A stretch of DNA of 64,000 nucleotides from Pseudomonas sp. 102515 (GTDB lineage Bacteria > Pseudomonadota > Gammaproteobacteria > Pseudomonadales > Pseudomonadaceae). The DNA lies in NCBI RefSeq assembly GCF_031085165.1, contig NZ_JAVHTY010000001.1, forward strand, positions 992,001-1,056,000. The letters run 5' to 3'. Below are positions 9,907-18,869 of this stretch, in pieces. The position numbers and the translations under genes are program-made. Position 1 is the stretch's first letter; each line of letters opens with the position of its first letter. The notes under the pieces are model-generated. The model searched no databases, was not told the DNA's origin, and saw only the letters and a program-made list of their open reading frames with translations.

Positions 9907-10897
9907 ATTCGCCTGGCCCTGGTTGTGGCTGTTGCTGCCACTGCCCTGGCTGCTGCGCGTGCTCCTGCCGGCGGCCGACAGCGGCCAGGCCGCCCTGCGC
10001 GTGGAATTCCTCGGTGAACTCGAACACCTGGGCGGGCGCACCCGCCACACCGGCGGCCTGAGCGGCGCCCGTCGCCTGCTGCCCTTTCTGCTGGGCTGGC
10101 TGCTGATCCTGGGCGCCGCGGCGCGCCCCCAATGGGTGGGGCCACCCCAGCCGCTGGACGTGAGCGGTCGCGATCTGCTGCTGGCGGTGGATGTCTCCGG
10201 CTCGATGGATACCCCGGACATGCAATTGGGCGACGAGAACGTCAGCCGCCTGAACCTGGTCAAGCAACTGCTCGGCCGCTTCATCGACAGTCGCCAGGGC
10301 GATCGCGTCGGCCTGATCCTGTTCGGCTCCCAGGCCTATCTACAGGCGCCCCTGACCGCCGACCGACGCACCGTGCATGCCCTCCTCGAAGAAGCCCAGA
10401 TCGGCCTGGCCGGGCGCAACACGGCGGTGGGCGACGCCGTGGGCCTGGCGGTCAAGCACCTGCGCAAGCGGCCGGACAACAGCCGCACCCTGATCCTGGT
10501 CACCGACGGCGCCAGCAACGGCGGCGTGGTGACGCCCGAGGTGGCGGCGAGCCTGGCGGCCAGCGAGCGGGTGCGCGTCTACACCCTCGGCATCGGCGCC
10601 GATCCGGATACCCTGGGCGCCGCCGCGACGCCCAGCGATCTCGACGAACCCATGTTGCGCCACCTCGCCGAGGTCACCAACGGCGCCTATTTCCGGGTGA
10701 GATCCAGCACCGAGCTGGCCGCCGTGTCGCGCCAACTCGATCGCCTCGAACCCATCCGCCAGCAGCCGGACCAGGCCCGTCCCACCCGCGAACTCTATCC
10801 CTGGCCACTGGCCGGGGCGCTGCTGCTCGGCCTGGCCCTGGCGCTCGACCGCCTGCCGTGGCCGCCGCGCTGGCGGCGCCGAGGCAAGCCGACATGA
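9899..10897 (+). CDS. batA: VWA-domain membrane protein, BatA-like
   Basis: A 332-residue protein with membrane segments at residues 4-24 and about 62-78, then a von Willebrand A domain with an intact metal-ion-dependent adhesion site (DVSGSMDTPD near residue 96; the later Thr and Asp in LILVTDGASNGG). A C-terminal membrane segment (LAGALLLGLALALDRL) closes the protein, giving the Bat layout of a soluble VWA domain between inner-membrane anchors. Bat proteins were named for aerotolerance in Bacteroides; in pseudomonads stress roles have been proposed. It overlaps both neighbours. Confidence 0.9.
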   Translation: MFEFAWPWLWLLLPLPWLLRVLLPAADSGQAALRVEFLGELEHLGGRTRHTGGLSGARRLLPFLLGWLLILGAAARPQWVGPPQPLDVSGRDLLLAVDVSGSMDTPDMQLGDENVSRLNLVKQLLGRFIDSRQGDRVGLILFGSQAYLQAPLTADRRTVHALLEEAQIGLAGRNTAVGDAVGLAVKHLRKRPDNSRTLILVTDGASNGGVVTPEVAASLAASERVRVYTLGIGADPDTLGAAATPSDLDEPMLRHLAEVTNGAYFRVRSSTELAAVSRQLDRLEPIRQQPDQARPTRELYPWPLAGALLLGLALALDRLPWPPRWRRRGKPT

Positions 10898-12567
10898 ACG
10901 ACTGGCTGCCGCTGTTCCTGCGTCCCGGGTGGCTGCTGGCCCTGGTGCCGGTCGCCCTGTTGATCGGGTCGCTGCGTCAGCGCCGGCATCGCCACGGGCG
11001 CTGGCAGGCGCTCCTGCCTCCGGCGCTGCAACCCTGGCTGCTCAGTGACAGCGATCGCCAGCGCTCGCCCCTCGGCCTGGTGCTGCTGGGCCTGGCCGGG
11101 GTGGTGGCCTGCCTGGCCCTGGCCGGTCCCAGCTGGCAGCAGGGTGAAGCGCAGAACTTTCGCCGCAACGATCCGCTGGTGGTGGTACTGGCGCTGACGC
11201 CCGATCTGCTCGCCACCGACGTCACCCCGAACCGCCTGCTGGCCGTGCAGCGCAAGCTGCAGGACCTGCTCAAGGCGCGCCAGGACGGCGAGACCGCCAT
11301 CGTCGTCTATGCCGGCAGCGCCCACACCCTGGTGCCCCTGACCGACGACCTGCCGACCATGGACAACCTGCTCAAGGCGCTGCGGCCGTCGATCATGCCG
11401 GTGCCCGGGCAGCGCGCCGACCTGGGCGTCGCCCAGGCCCTGGAACTGCTCGGTCCGGCGCCCAGCGCCAGTGCCCGGCTGCTGCTCATCGCCAGCGACC
11501 TGGACGACCGCGAGCGCCTGGGCCTCGAGCGCCAGTTGCAGGGGCGGTTGCGCCAGCTGGCGATCCTCGGCCCGGGTACACCCCAGGGTGCCCCGGTGGC
11601 CGCCGAGACCGGCAACTACCTGAGCGACGCCGCCGGCGGCATCCGCATCGCCCGATTGGACGAAGGCCACCTGCAGGGCGTCGCCCAGGCGCTGGGCGGG
11701 CGCTATCAGCGCTTGCAGCGTGACGACAGCGACCTGCGCCGCCTCGGCCTGCTGGAGCGTCCGGGCGATGTGCGAGCCAGCGACGGCCAGGCCCCCTCGG
11801 ACTGGCGCGACCAGGGTTACCTGCTGCTGCTGCCGCTGCTGATCCTGGTCGCCTGCGGCGCGCGCCGCGGCTGGCTACTGTGCCTGCCCTTCTGCCTGCT
11901 GCTGACGCCCCCTCCGGCGCAGGCCGGCAGCTGGGACGACCTCTGGCTGCGTCGCGACCAGCAGGCCCTGCAGCTGCTGGCCGACGATCAGGCTGGCGCG
12001 GCCGCCGACCTCTTCAGCGACGAGCGCTGGCGCGGCGTGGCGCTCTATCGCGCCGGCGACTTCAGCGGCGCCGCCGCGGCCTTCGCCCGGGACCCGTCGG
12101 CGGACGGCCACTACAATCGCGGCAACGCCCTAGCCATGGCCGGACGCCTGGAAGAGGCCCTGCGCGCCTACCGCGCGGCGCTGGTGTTGCGCCCGGATCT
12201 GACCCCCGCCCTGCGCAATCGCAACCGCCTCGAACGCCTGCTCGCCCAACGCGCCGCAGCCCAGGCCGACGCCGCCGCCCGCAGTCGCAAGGCGCAGAAC
12301 GCCAGCCAGAGCAGCGCCCAGGCGGACGAGCCGGCCAATAGCAGTACCCCGCCGTCCGCTGCAGCCGCCGCAGCCCGCCCGCAGCCGCAGGCCCAGGCCG
12401 GCGCGGACTGGCTCGTCAGCCCCTCCTATGCCGAAGATTCCCTGGCGGAGGAACAGCGTCAGGCAGCCGAACAGTGGCTGCGAGAGATCCCCGACAACCC
12501 GGCCGAACTGCTGCGCCGCAAATTCTGGTACCAGCAACAACAACGCGAGGAGAACGCGCTGCAATGA
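10894..12567 (+). CDS. BatB-BatC fusion: degenerate VWA plus TPR protein
   Basis: A 557-residue protein. Residues 1-80 carry two membrane segments, 90-300 a VWA-like domain, about 310-345 two more hydrophobic segments around a signal-like LCLPFCLLLTPPPAQAG, and 400-450 a TPR unit (HYNRGNALAMAGRLEEALRAYR). A low-complexity Ala/Gln/Ser stretch and a conserved-looking tail follow. It thus joins BatB and BatC in one chain, as in many proteobacteria. The adhesion-site position reads LALTPDLLATD and lacks the D-x-S-x-S pattern that BatA retains, so metal-dependent ligand binding is probably lost. Confidence 0.86.
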   Translation: MNDWLPLFLRPGWLLALVPVALLIGSLRQRRHRHGRWQALLPPALQPWLLSDSDRQRSPLGLVLLGLAGVVACLALAGPSWQQGEAQNFRRNDPLVVVLALTPDLLATDVTPNRLLAVQRKLQDLLKARQDGETAIVVYAGSAHTLVPLTDDLPTMDNLLKALRPSIMPVPGQRADLGVAQALELLGPAPSASARLLLIASDLDDRERLGLERQLQGRLRQLAILGPGTPQGAPVAAETGNYLSDAAGGIRIARLDEGHLQGVAQALGGRYQRLQRDDSDLRRLGLLERPGDVRASDGQAPSDWRDQGYLLLLPLLILVACGARRGWLLCLPFCLLLTPPPAQAGSWDDLWLRRDQQALQLLADDQAGAAADLFSDERWRGVALYRAGDFSGAAAAFARDPSADGHYNRGNALAMAGRLEEALRAYRAALVLRPDLTPALRNRNRLERLLAQRAAAQADAAARSRKAQNASQSSAQADEPANSSTPPSAAAAAARPQPQAQAGADWLVSPSYAEDSLAEEQRQAAEQWLREIPDNPAELLRRKFWYQQQQREENALQ

Positions 12568-14147
12568 AGTCCTATCCGTTGCTGCTGCCCCTCGCGCTGC
12601 TCGCGCCGCTGCTCCAGGCGGCGGATCTCAGCGCCCGCCTGGAGCGCAACCAGCTCAGTCAGAACGAGACGCTGGAGCTCATCCTCGAGACCACCGACCC
12701 CGCCCAGTTCGGCAAGCCCGATCTTGGCCCGCTGGAGCAGAACTTCCGCGTGCTCGGGGTACGGCAGAACAGCCTGCCGCCCGGCGAGCGGGTGACCACG
12801 CGCTGGAACGTGACCCTGCAACCCAAGGCCAGCGGCGCCCTGACCATTCCCGCCCTGATCCTCGACGGCGCCCGCAGCCAGCCGCTGACCGTCACCGTTG
12901 AAGCCAGCGCCGCCAGGCGCCAGACCCGCGAGCCGGTCTATCTGGAAGCCTCGGTGGAGCGCACCCGGCTCTATGTGCAGGCGGAAACCATCCTGACCAT
13001 TCGTCTCTACCACGCCGTGGCGCTCTATGACGACCATGTGCTCACCCCACCCAATCCCAGCGAGGCGCGGGTGGATCTGCTCGGTACGCCGCAGGTCTAC
13101 GAGCGTGACGTCGAGGGCGTACGGCATGGCGTGATCGAATGGCGCTACGCCATCCATCCGCTGCAGAGCGGTACCCTGGTGCTGCCACCCCAGACCTTCA
13201 GCGCCACCCTGGCCGGTGGCCTCGACGACAGCTCGCGCGCTGGCCAGCCAATCCAGCTGCGCACTCCCGCGCTGACCCTCGAAGTCCTCGCGCAGCCCGC
13301 CAGCTATCCGCCGCAGACGCCCTGGGTGCCGGCGCGCAGCCTGACCCTGACGCAACAATGGAGTCCTGCGCCGGAAGACGCCCACGAGGGCAACGCCCTG
13401 ACCCGTACCCTGCAGCTGCGTGCCGAAGGCCTGGCACCTGGTCAGCTCCCCCCACTGGTGCTGCCCGAGACCGAGGGCGTGAAGCGCTATGCCGAACAGC
13501 CGCGGCTGTCGCTGCAGACCCAGGCGCGCGGACTGGTCGGGCAACGCGAGGAACGGGTCGCCCTGATTCCCACCTCCACGGGTGACAAGGTCCTGCCGCC
13601 GGTGGAGGTGGTCTGGTGGAACACCGAGACCGATACCCTCGAACGCGCCACCCTGCCCGCGCAAACCCTGGTGGTCGCCGAGGATCCGACCCTGCAACCG
13701 GTGGCGGCACCGGCCACTGGCAAGGTCACCGGCGGTGACCGGGGACTCTGGCGCTGGCAGCTGGCGACGGCCTTCTTCGCCCTGACCACCCTGCTCGGCT
13801 TCGGCCTCTGGTGGCGCGCCCGCCGTCAGCCGGCGGTCTTGCCGACCGTGCCCGATCTCGATAGCCGCCTGCAGCGCGAAGAGCTGCGCCGCGCCTGCCA
13901 GAGCAACGATCCCCACGCCACCCGTCACGCCCTGGACGCCTGGGCCCGGCAGCAACCGGAAACCCTGGCGGCCATGGGGGCACGTTTCGAGCCCCTGGCC
14001 GCCGCGCTCGACGACCTCAATGGGGCGCTCTACAGCGAAGCCGGTCAGCGCTGGCAGGGCGAGACGCTATGGCAGGCGATCAATGCCCTGCCGCCGCTGA
14101 CGCCCGCGGCCGTGCACGACACCCTGCCACCGCTCTATCCGCGCTGA
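12564..14147 (+). CDS. batD: BatD-like periplasmic/membrane protein
   Basis: A 527-residue protein opening with a signal peptide ([19 protein letters not shown]) and followed by the BatD/oxygen-tolerance domain of Ig-like repeats ([20 protein letters not shown]). A single membrane span near residue 400 ([20 protein letters not shown]) precedes a cytoplasmic helical tail. It probably presents a periplasmic surface to which the VWA proteins couple. It overlaps the preceding stop as ATGA and ends 13 bp inside the convergent yceH gene. Confidence 0.88.
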   Translation: MKSYPLLLPLALLAPLLQAADLSARLERNQLSQNETLELILETTDPAQFGKPDLGPLEQNFRVLGVRQNSLPPGERVTTRWNVTLQPKASGALTIPALILDGARSQPLTVTVEASAARRQTREPVYLEASVERTRLYVQAETILTIRLYHAVALYDDHVLTPPNPSEARVDLLGTPQVYERDVEGVRHGVIEWRYAIHPLQSGTLVLPPQTFSATLAGGLDDSSRAGQPIQLRTPALTLEVLAQPASYPPQTPWVPARSLTLTQQWSPAPEDAHEGNALTRTLQLRAEGLAPGQLPPLVLPETEGVKRYAEQPRLSLQTQARGLVGQREERVALIPTSTGDKVLPPVEVVWWNTETDTLERATLPAQTLVVAEDPTLQPVAAPATGKVTGGDRGLWRWQLATAFFALTTLLGFGLWWRARRQPAVLPTVPDLDSRLQREELRRACQSNDPHATRHALDAWARQQPETLAAMGARFEPLAAALDDLNGALYSEAGQRWQGETLWQAINALPPLTPAAVHDTLPPLYPR

Positions 14148-14800
14148 GCGGCTTCTTCCAGCTGCGCCAGGCGCTCTTCGAGGGCGGCGATCCGGGCTTC
14201 CATCGCCTCCAGCCGGCCTTCGCGTCCGCCGGCAGGGGTACCGCCGTCGGAGGCACTACCCAGCTGCGCGACCTGGGCGTCGCGTTCCGCCGCGTTGCCG
14301 AACAGATGCAGATAACGCTCTTCGCGCTGGCCAGGCTGTCGCCCCAGGCCGGTGGCCAGGCCGCGGGCGATCAGCCGCTCCAGGCGGTGGCGCACCTGCT
14401 CGGTATCGTCGAAGGCATGCATCCGGCCGCTGCGGGCCAACAATTCGCCCAGGGTCTGGGGCCCCCGCAGGAACAGCAGGGCACAGAGCACCCACTGGGG
14501 TGGCGGGAGCTCCAGGGCCTTGTCCAGCCGCTGCTCCCAGCGATCCGTCCGGCTGCCCATGACCAGGCGGGCCAGACCGCGTTCTTCCAGACGCCGCAGT
14601 CCCTGCCCCACTTCACCCGGGGTGAGGTTGAGCACCGGCTCGCGACTGGTCTTCTGGTTGCAGGCCAGCACCAGCGCATTGAGTGTCAGGGGATAGCTTT
14701 CCGGCGTGGTCAGCTGCTTCTCGATGAGGCTGCCGAGAACGCGGATCTCGTTGGCCTCCAGCGGCTCTTCGGCAAAGGCGGGGATGACTGCTTGGCTCAT
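14135..14800 (-). CDS. yceH: YceH family protein (DUF480)
   Basis: A 221-residue UPF0502 protein with tandem winged-helix folds ([20 protein letters not shown] at the start) and a C-terminal coiled coil ([20 protein letters not shown]). No enzymatic motif is present and the role is unknown. Its 3' end overlaps that of batD by 13 bp on the other strand. Confidence 0.9.
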   Translation of the reverse strand: MSQAVIPAFAEEPLEANEIRVLGSLIEKQLTTPESYPLTLNALVLACNQKTSREPVLNLTPGEVGQGLRRLEERGLARLVMGSRTDRWEQRLDKALELPPPQWVLCALLFLRGPQTLGELLARSGRMHAFDDTEQVRHRLERLIARGLATGLGRQPGQREERYLHLFGNAAERDAQVAQLGSASDGGTPAGGREGRLEAMEARIAALEERLAQLEEAAQRG

Positions 14801-14842
14801 GGCGGACTCCGCTTGGATGACGCGCCAGCCTAGCCTGCCCTC

Positions 14843-15000
14843 AGAGCCTGTTCAACGTCTCGCGAGCTAGAGCCAGACAAGGCGAAAATGGCTGAGGAAG
14901 CGGATCGGACCCGCGCTCGGGTTTACCAGTGGTAAATGAGCATTCCAAAGCTATTTTCAACGCAGTTGGGCCGACGCGCAGCAGACTTTGATCAGGCTCT
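14843..15000. mobile_element. MITE-like element with imperfect terminal inverted repeats
   Basis: About 158 bp bounded by AGAGCCTG (14843-14850) and CAGGCTCT (14993-15000). The arms continue as an imperfect match of about 20 bp (left 14843-14862 against right 14981-15000). A hairpin TTTACC-AGT-GGTAAA lies near the centre. It contains no open frame of note. The right end abuts the stop codon of the EamA gene. I infer a non-autonomous miniature element or dispersed palindromic repeat; no transposase is in the window. Confidence 0.6.
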
Positions 15001-15905
15001 CAGCGACGTCGCCACTGCGGCAACCCGATCAGCACCACCGCGCCTACGATGACCAGCATGGCCAGCGTTTCGGCCGGACCGATCCGCTCGCCGGCGAACA
15101 GGGTACCCAGCAGCACCGCCACCACCGGATTGACATAGGCGTAGCTGGTGGCGGCCGCCGAGCGCACCCGCCCCAGCAGATAGAGATAGGCGCTGAAGGC
15201 GATCAGCGAGCCGAACACCACCAGATAGCCCAGCGCCAGCCAGCCACCCAGGGCCGGCCAGTGCTGCAGCCGCTCGCCGCTGAGGTAGCTGGCGCCGAGC
15301 AGCACCGCGCCCGCCACCAGCATCTCCATGGCACTGGCCATAGCCCCGCGCGGCAACGGTAGGTAGCGACTCCAGATCGAGCCGAAGGCCCAGGCCGCCG
15401 CGGCGAGCAGGATCACCGCCGCGCCCAGGGGCGTAGCGCTCATGGTATCGCCCAGGTTGAGCAAGGCGATCCCCGCCAGCCCCAGGGCGATGCCGGCCCA
15501 TTCCAGCAGGGTATTGCGCTGTCCCCAGAGCAGGCCGAACAGCAGGGTGAACAGCGGGACCGTGGCGATCGACAAGGCCGCGATGCCCGAGGTCACGCCC
15601 CAGTGCTCGGCGAGGGTCACGCCGCCGTTGCCCACGCCCAGCAGCAGGATGCCGATCACCGCGGCCGCCGCGATCTCGCGCGCCGGCGGCCAGGGCGCCC
15701 CGCGCAGGCGCAGCCAGCCCAGCAGCAGACTCCCGGCGATTAGGAATCTCAGCCCCGCCATCAACAGCGGCGGCCAGTGAGCCACGCCGATGCGGATCAC
15801 CAGATAGGTGGAGCCCCAGACCACATAGAGCGCGAAAAAGGCCGCCAGCAAGGGTAGCCAGCGGGGTAGGCGCGGCGCGAGGCAGGGCGAGGCGGAGGTG
15901 TCCAT
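15000..15905 (-). CDS. EamA/DMT family exporter (YedA-like)
   Basis: A 301-residue protein with about ten membrane helices in two repeated EamA units, the first marked by FALYVVWGSTYLVIRIGV and the second beginning near residue 160. It belongs to the drug/metabolite transporter superfamily and looks closest to YedA-type exporters; the substrate is unknown. It is divergent from an Lrp-type regulator, and such pairs often export amino acids under control of that regulator. The stop codon TGA (15002-15000) shares its last base with the end of a MITE-like element. Confidence 0.9.
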   Translation of the reverse strand: MDTSASPCLAPRLPRWLPLLAAFFALYVVWGSTYLVIRIGVAHWPPLLMAGLRFLIAGSLLLGWLRLRGAPWPPAREIAAAAVIGILLLGVGNGGVTLAEHWGVTSGIAALSIATVPLFTLLFGLLWGQRNTLLEWAGIALGLAGIALLNLGDTMSATPLGAAVILLAAAAWAFGSIWSRYLPLPRGAMASAMEMLVAGAVLLGASYLSGERLQHWPALGGWLALGYLVVFGSLIAFSAYLYLLGRVRSAAATSYAYVNPVVAVLLGTLFAGERIGPAETLAMLVIVGAVVLIGLPQWRRR

Positions 15906-15997
15906 GCGCGAGAGATTCCTGAGAGGTCAGGCAGCCATTGTAGGAGCGCGCGACGGGACGGCTAAGATACAGTCGAGGGATAAAGGGCTCGACCAGG

Positions 15998-16042
15998 CTT
16001 CGATTCAGCAGAGTTTAGGTACAACGACCTTCGATTCGAAGG
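15998..16042. promoter_or_regulatory. Possible operator repeats upstream of the Lrp-type gene
   Basis: The 9-mer CTTCGATTC occurs at 15998-16006 and again at 16029-16037, 31 bp apart (about three helical turns). The second copy lies in the near-perfect palindrome CCTTCGATTCGAAGG (16028-16042), ending 13 bp before the ATG. Spacing by whole turns fits binding by an Lrp-type octamer and autoregulation; this is inference. Confidence 0.4.
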
Positions 16043-16055
16043 CAGGGGAACGGAC

Positions 16056-16493
16056 ATGGACCATATCGATCGCCGCCTCATCGACCTGCTGCTGGTGGAG
16101 GGCCGCGCCAGCTACGCGGATCTCGGTCGCCGACTGGGTCTCTCCGCGCCGGCCATCGCCGAACGCATCGCCAAGCTGGAGGACGCCGGGATCATCACTG
16201 GCTATGGGGCCCGTATCGACCGCCGCGCCCTGGGCTACGGCACCGAATGCCTGATTTCCCTACGCCTGCACAGCACCAGTCAGGGCCCGGTATTGAAGAA
16301 ACTGGAGGCCCTCCCCCAGCTGCTCGCCTGCCACCGGGTCACGGGTGAAGACTGCCTGATGCTGCGGGTCGCCCTACGCGACATGGGCGAACTGGAGGCC
16401 CTTATCGATCAGCTGACCCGATTCGGCATGAGCCGGACCGTGGTGGTGCTGTCGACGCCCTTCGAGCGCCCGCTGCCGCTCCTGCCCGGCTGA
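16056..16493 (+). CDS. Lrp/AsnC family transcriptional regulator
   Basis: A 145-residue regulator. Residues 1-60 form the winged helix-turn-helix (MDHIDRRLIDLLLVEGRASY, then RRLGLSAPAIAERIAKLEDAG), and residues 65-140 the RAM ligand-binding and oligomerisation domain (HRVTGEDCLMLRVALRDMGE). It probably senses an amino acid. Divergent transcription from the EamA exporter suggests that gene as a target. An AGGGGA ribosome site precedes the ATG. Confidence 0.92.
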   Translation: MDHIDRRLIDLLLVEGRASYADLGRRLGLSAPAIAERIAKLEDAGIITGYGARIDRRALGYGTECLISLRLHSTSQGPVLKKLEALPQLLACHRVTGEDCLMLRVALRDMGELEALIDQLTRFGMSRTVVVLSTPFERPLPLLPG

Positions 16494-16503
16494 CGGCGCG
16501 CAC

Positions 16504-16536
16504 AAAAAAGCCCCGACACCTTGCGGCACCAGGGCT
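16504..16536 (-). terminator. Rho-independent terminator of the DUF2076 gene
   Basis: Read on the minus strand, AGCCC/GGGGCT arms (16536-16509) with several G-U pairs enclose a GCAA loop and are followed by T6 (16509-16504). It may also stop read-through from the convergent Lrp-type gene. Confidence 0.8.
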
Positions 16537-16555
16537 GGTGAAGCGCGACGTCCCG

Positions 16556-17341
16556 TCAGATGAAGGAGTCGTCGTCGCCACTGTCGTCGAAGAAGCCGCC
16601 ACCGCCGCCGGTATCGCCATAGTCGGCGGCGTCCTGGAAGCCCCCGTTATCCTGATAGCCACCCGCATCCTGGAATCCGCCGCCATTGTCGTAGCTGGCG
16701 CTGTCGGCCCAGCCTCCCTGGGAGCCGGCATCCGCCAGGCCCTGGTCGGCAGCCGGGGTCTCGTTGATGACGTTGACGATCTCCTCGGGTTGCGAGTGAT
16801 GGAACAGGCCCGAGATAGCCTGGGCCGCCAGCACGCCACCGGCTACCCCGGCCGCGGTCTGCAGCGCGCCGCCCATGAAACCGCCCATGCGCGAGGGCGC
16901 CGCCTGGGGTGCGCCATAGCCGGGTGCGGGCTGGGCATAGCCGGGATTGGACTGGGCATACCCCGGATTGGCAGGCCGCGAAGCCGCCGGGCCCGGATCA
17001 TTCCAGCCGCGCGATGGCGCGGCGTTGGCCGGTGCCTGACCGCCCGCTGGCTGGCTGCTACCGCCGCCGAACAGGCTGGACAGGAAGCCGCCGCTGCTTG
17101 GGCGATTCTGCTGGACCTGGGCCATCTGGCTTTCCAGTTCCCGGACACGCTGGTCCAGCCGCTTGATGGCGGCCTCCTGGATCAGCATCGCCTGGGCCAT
17201 GTAATAGGGTGCCGCGGGCTGCTCGCGCAGGCGCTGCTGGATCAGCGCCTCGGCTTCCCGGTCACGGGGCGCGGTCTGGGCTTCCGTGGTCTTGAGACGG
17301 TCGAACAGACCTTCGATCAGCTGGCTTTCTTCGCGTTGCAT
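16556..17341 (-). CDS. DUF2076 domain protein
   Basis: A 261-residue protein. The N-terminal 90 residues are helical with a coiled coil (LIQEAAIKRLDQRVRELESQ), typical of DUF2076. The rest is Gly/Pro/Ala-rich, includes repeated NPGYAQ units, then a small hydrophobic Gly-rich segment (MGGFMGGALQTAAGVAGGVLAAQ). The C-terminus is an Asp/Gly-rich low-complexity tail (FFDDSGDDDSFI). Family function is unknown; some members are annotated as periplasmic ligand-binding sensors without firm evidence. Confidence 0.85.
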   Translation of the reverse strand: MQREESQLIEGLFDRLKTTEAQTAPRDREAEALIQQRLREQPAAPYYMAQAMLIQEAAIKRLDQRVRELESQMAQVQQNRPSSGGFLSSLFGGGSSQPAGGQAPANAAPSRGWNDPGPAASRPANPGYAQSNPGYAQPAPGYGAPQAAPSRMGGFMGGALQTAAGVAGGVLAAQAISGLFHHSQPEEIVNVINETPAADQGLADAGSQGGWADSASYDNGGGFQDAGGYQDNGGFQDAADYGDTGGGGGFFDDSGDDDSFI

Positions 17342-17618
17342 GATGACCCTCCCGCAGACGGTCTACTGGCGGCCTTCCCCTGGGAACGGCCTGGATGTCG
17401 AAAGGCGCAGCGGCGTGCGCTGCTATGCCAGATAGAGGCGTAGCCGCGACTTTTCAAGCGGGACCCGCGCCATGTTCAGCGCGGATTCAGCCAGCCCTCG
17501 CCACCTTAGCTTCTCTCTTCTGAAGGGACGGCGGGGTGGCGAGTTCCAGCGCCGCGCCGGTGACTGGACAACCGGCCTGTCCTGCGGGAGTCTGCCACTT
17601 TCCCCGTGAGAGTCGCCC
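17342..17618. other. Divergent intergenic region DUF2076/hydrolase
   Basis: 277 bp between divergent genes. No repeat, RNA gene or clear promoter pair is visible. The stretch is slightly richer in short purine runs near 17510-17530. Confidence 0.3.
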
Positions 17619-18185
17619 ATGCCGCCGCTGCTTATCCTGATCGACCAGCAACAGGGGATCCGCGCGCCCCACCTGGGCCCACGCAACCACCCGGAGGCCG
17701 AGCTGCACATGGCCGACCTGCTGGCGGCCTGGCGCCAGGCCCAGGCGCCCTTGCTGCACGTCCGGCACCTGTCGCGCAGTCCGACTTCGGTGTTCTGGCC
17801 GGGACAGCCCGGCGTGCAGTTCCAGCCGGCGCTGGCACCCCTGCCCGGCGAGACGGTGTTCGACAAGCAGGTCCCCGACGCCTTCGCCAACAGTGGCCTG
17901 GAGCGCTGGCTGCACCAGCGCGGCATAGCCTCGCTGCTGATCTGCGGCGTGGCCAGCGAGAACTCGGTGGAGGCCACCGCGCGTAGCGCCGGCAATCTGG
18001 ATTTCACCACCTGGGTCGCCGAAGACGCCTGCTACACCTTCGCCAAGACCGACTTCGCCGGTCGGCCGCGCAGCGCCGAGGAGGTCCATGCGATGGCCAT
18101 GGCAAATCTGCACGGCGAATACGCCACCGTCACCTCCACCGCGGCCATGCTCGAACGTCTGCGGGCGAGCAGGTCGCCCTGCTAG
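17619..18185 (+). CDS. Isochorismatase-fold hydrolase with Ser at the usual Cys position
   Basis: A 188-residue protein of the cysteine-hydrolase (isochorismatase) superfamily. The first triad residue is visible as Asp in LLILIDQQQGI and the Lys in ETVFDKQVPDAF. The third triad position, normally Cys in G-x-x-T-x-x-C-V-x-x-T, reads GVASENSVEAT, that is Ser. I recall other family members with NSV here, so this may be a subfamily trait rather than a mutation. Substrate unknown. It stands just ahead of the YciC-like gene on the same strand. Confidence 0.82.
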   Translation: MPPLLILIDQQQGIRAPHLGPRNHPEAELHMADLLAAWRQAQAPLLHVRHLSRSPTSVFWPGQPGVQFQPALAPLPGETVFDKQVPDAFANSGLERWLHQRGIASLLICGVASENSVEATARSAGNLDFTTWVAEDACYTFAKTDFAGRPRSAEEVHAMAMANLHGEYATVTSTAAMLERLRASRSPC

Positions 18186-18215
18186 ACTGCCCTCCTGCCC
18201 GTCTGGAAGAGCTGC

Positions 18216-18860
18216 ATGAACCCTGTCGATATCCTGCGCGACTCGCTGTCTTTCTATGCCCGCAATCTGCGGCCCCTGGCCGCCCTCACCCTGCCCTGGC
18301 TGCTGCTCGAAGCCCTGCTGCGCTATCAGGTGCTGGAGCGCTTCGGCGCCAGCGGCGGCCTGTGGGACATGCTGGTCAGCCTGCTCTGCTATCCGCTTTA
18401 CACCGCCGCCCTGCTGATCTTTCTGGAGGCACGCACCCAGGGCAACACCCCGCGCCTGAGCGGCGTCTGGGGCGCCGCGCTGCTGCTCTGGCCGCGCTTC
18501 GCCATCCTCGCGGCCTTGACCTCGGGGCTGGTGATGCTGGGCTTTTCGCTGTTGATCGTGCCGGGCTTTCTGATCATGGCCAAGCTGGCCTTCGCCGAGA
18601 ACCTGCTGGTCTTGGAGGGACGGGCGCCGCTGGACGCCCTGCGTGGCAGCCTGCGCCTGAGCCGCGGGCACTTCTTCACCCTGCTGGCGTGCATCCTGGC
18701 CACGGTCCTGCCGGCCTGGCTGCTCGACGCCTGGATCACCCGGCATTTCGCCGAGGCCGCGGTAGCGGAGATCGCGCTGCAGACCCTCTCGGGCTTCCTG
18801 CAGCTGATCCCCAGCATCGCCGTCTACCGTATCTACATGCTGGTCAGGCAGAACGCCTGA
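18216..18860 (+). CDS. YciC-like multi-span membrane protein (UPF0259)
   Basis: A 214-residue integral membrane protein with about five hydrophobic segments and the family-type opening MNPVDILRDSLSFYARNLRP. YciC-family proteins have no agreed function, though envelope homeostasis has been proposed. It follows the isochorismatase-fold gene by 30 bp, so they may be co-transcribed. It converges with the YaiL-like gene only 9 bp away. Confidence 0.82.
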   Translation: MNPVDILRDSLSFYARNLRPLAALTLPWLLLEALLRYQVLERFGASGGLWDMLVSLLCYPLYTAALLIFLEARTQGNTPRLSGVWGAALLLWPRFAILAALTSGLVMLGFSLLIVPGFLIMAKLAFAENLLVLEGRAPLDALRGSLRLSRGHFFTLLACILATVLPAWLLDAWITRHFAEAAVAEIALQTLSGFLQLIPSIAVYRIYMLVRQNA

Positions 18861-18869
18861 CCTGGCCAT

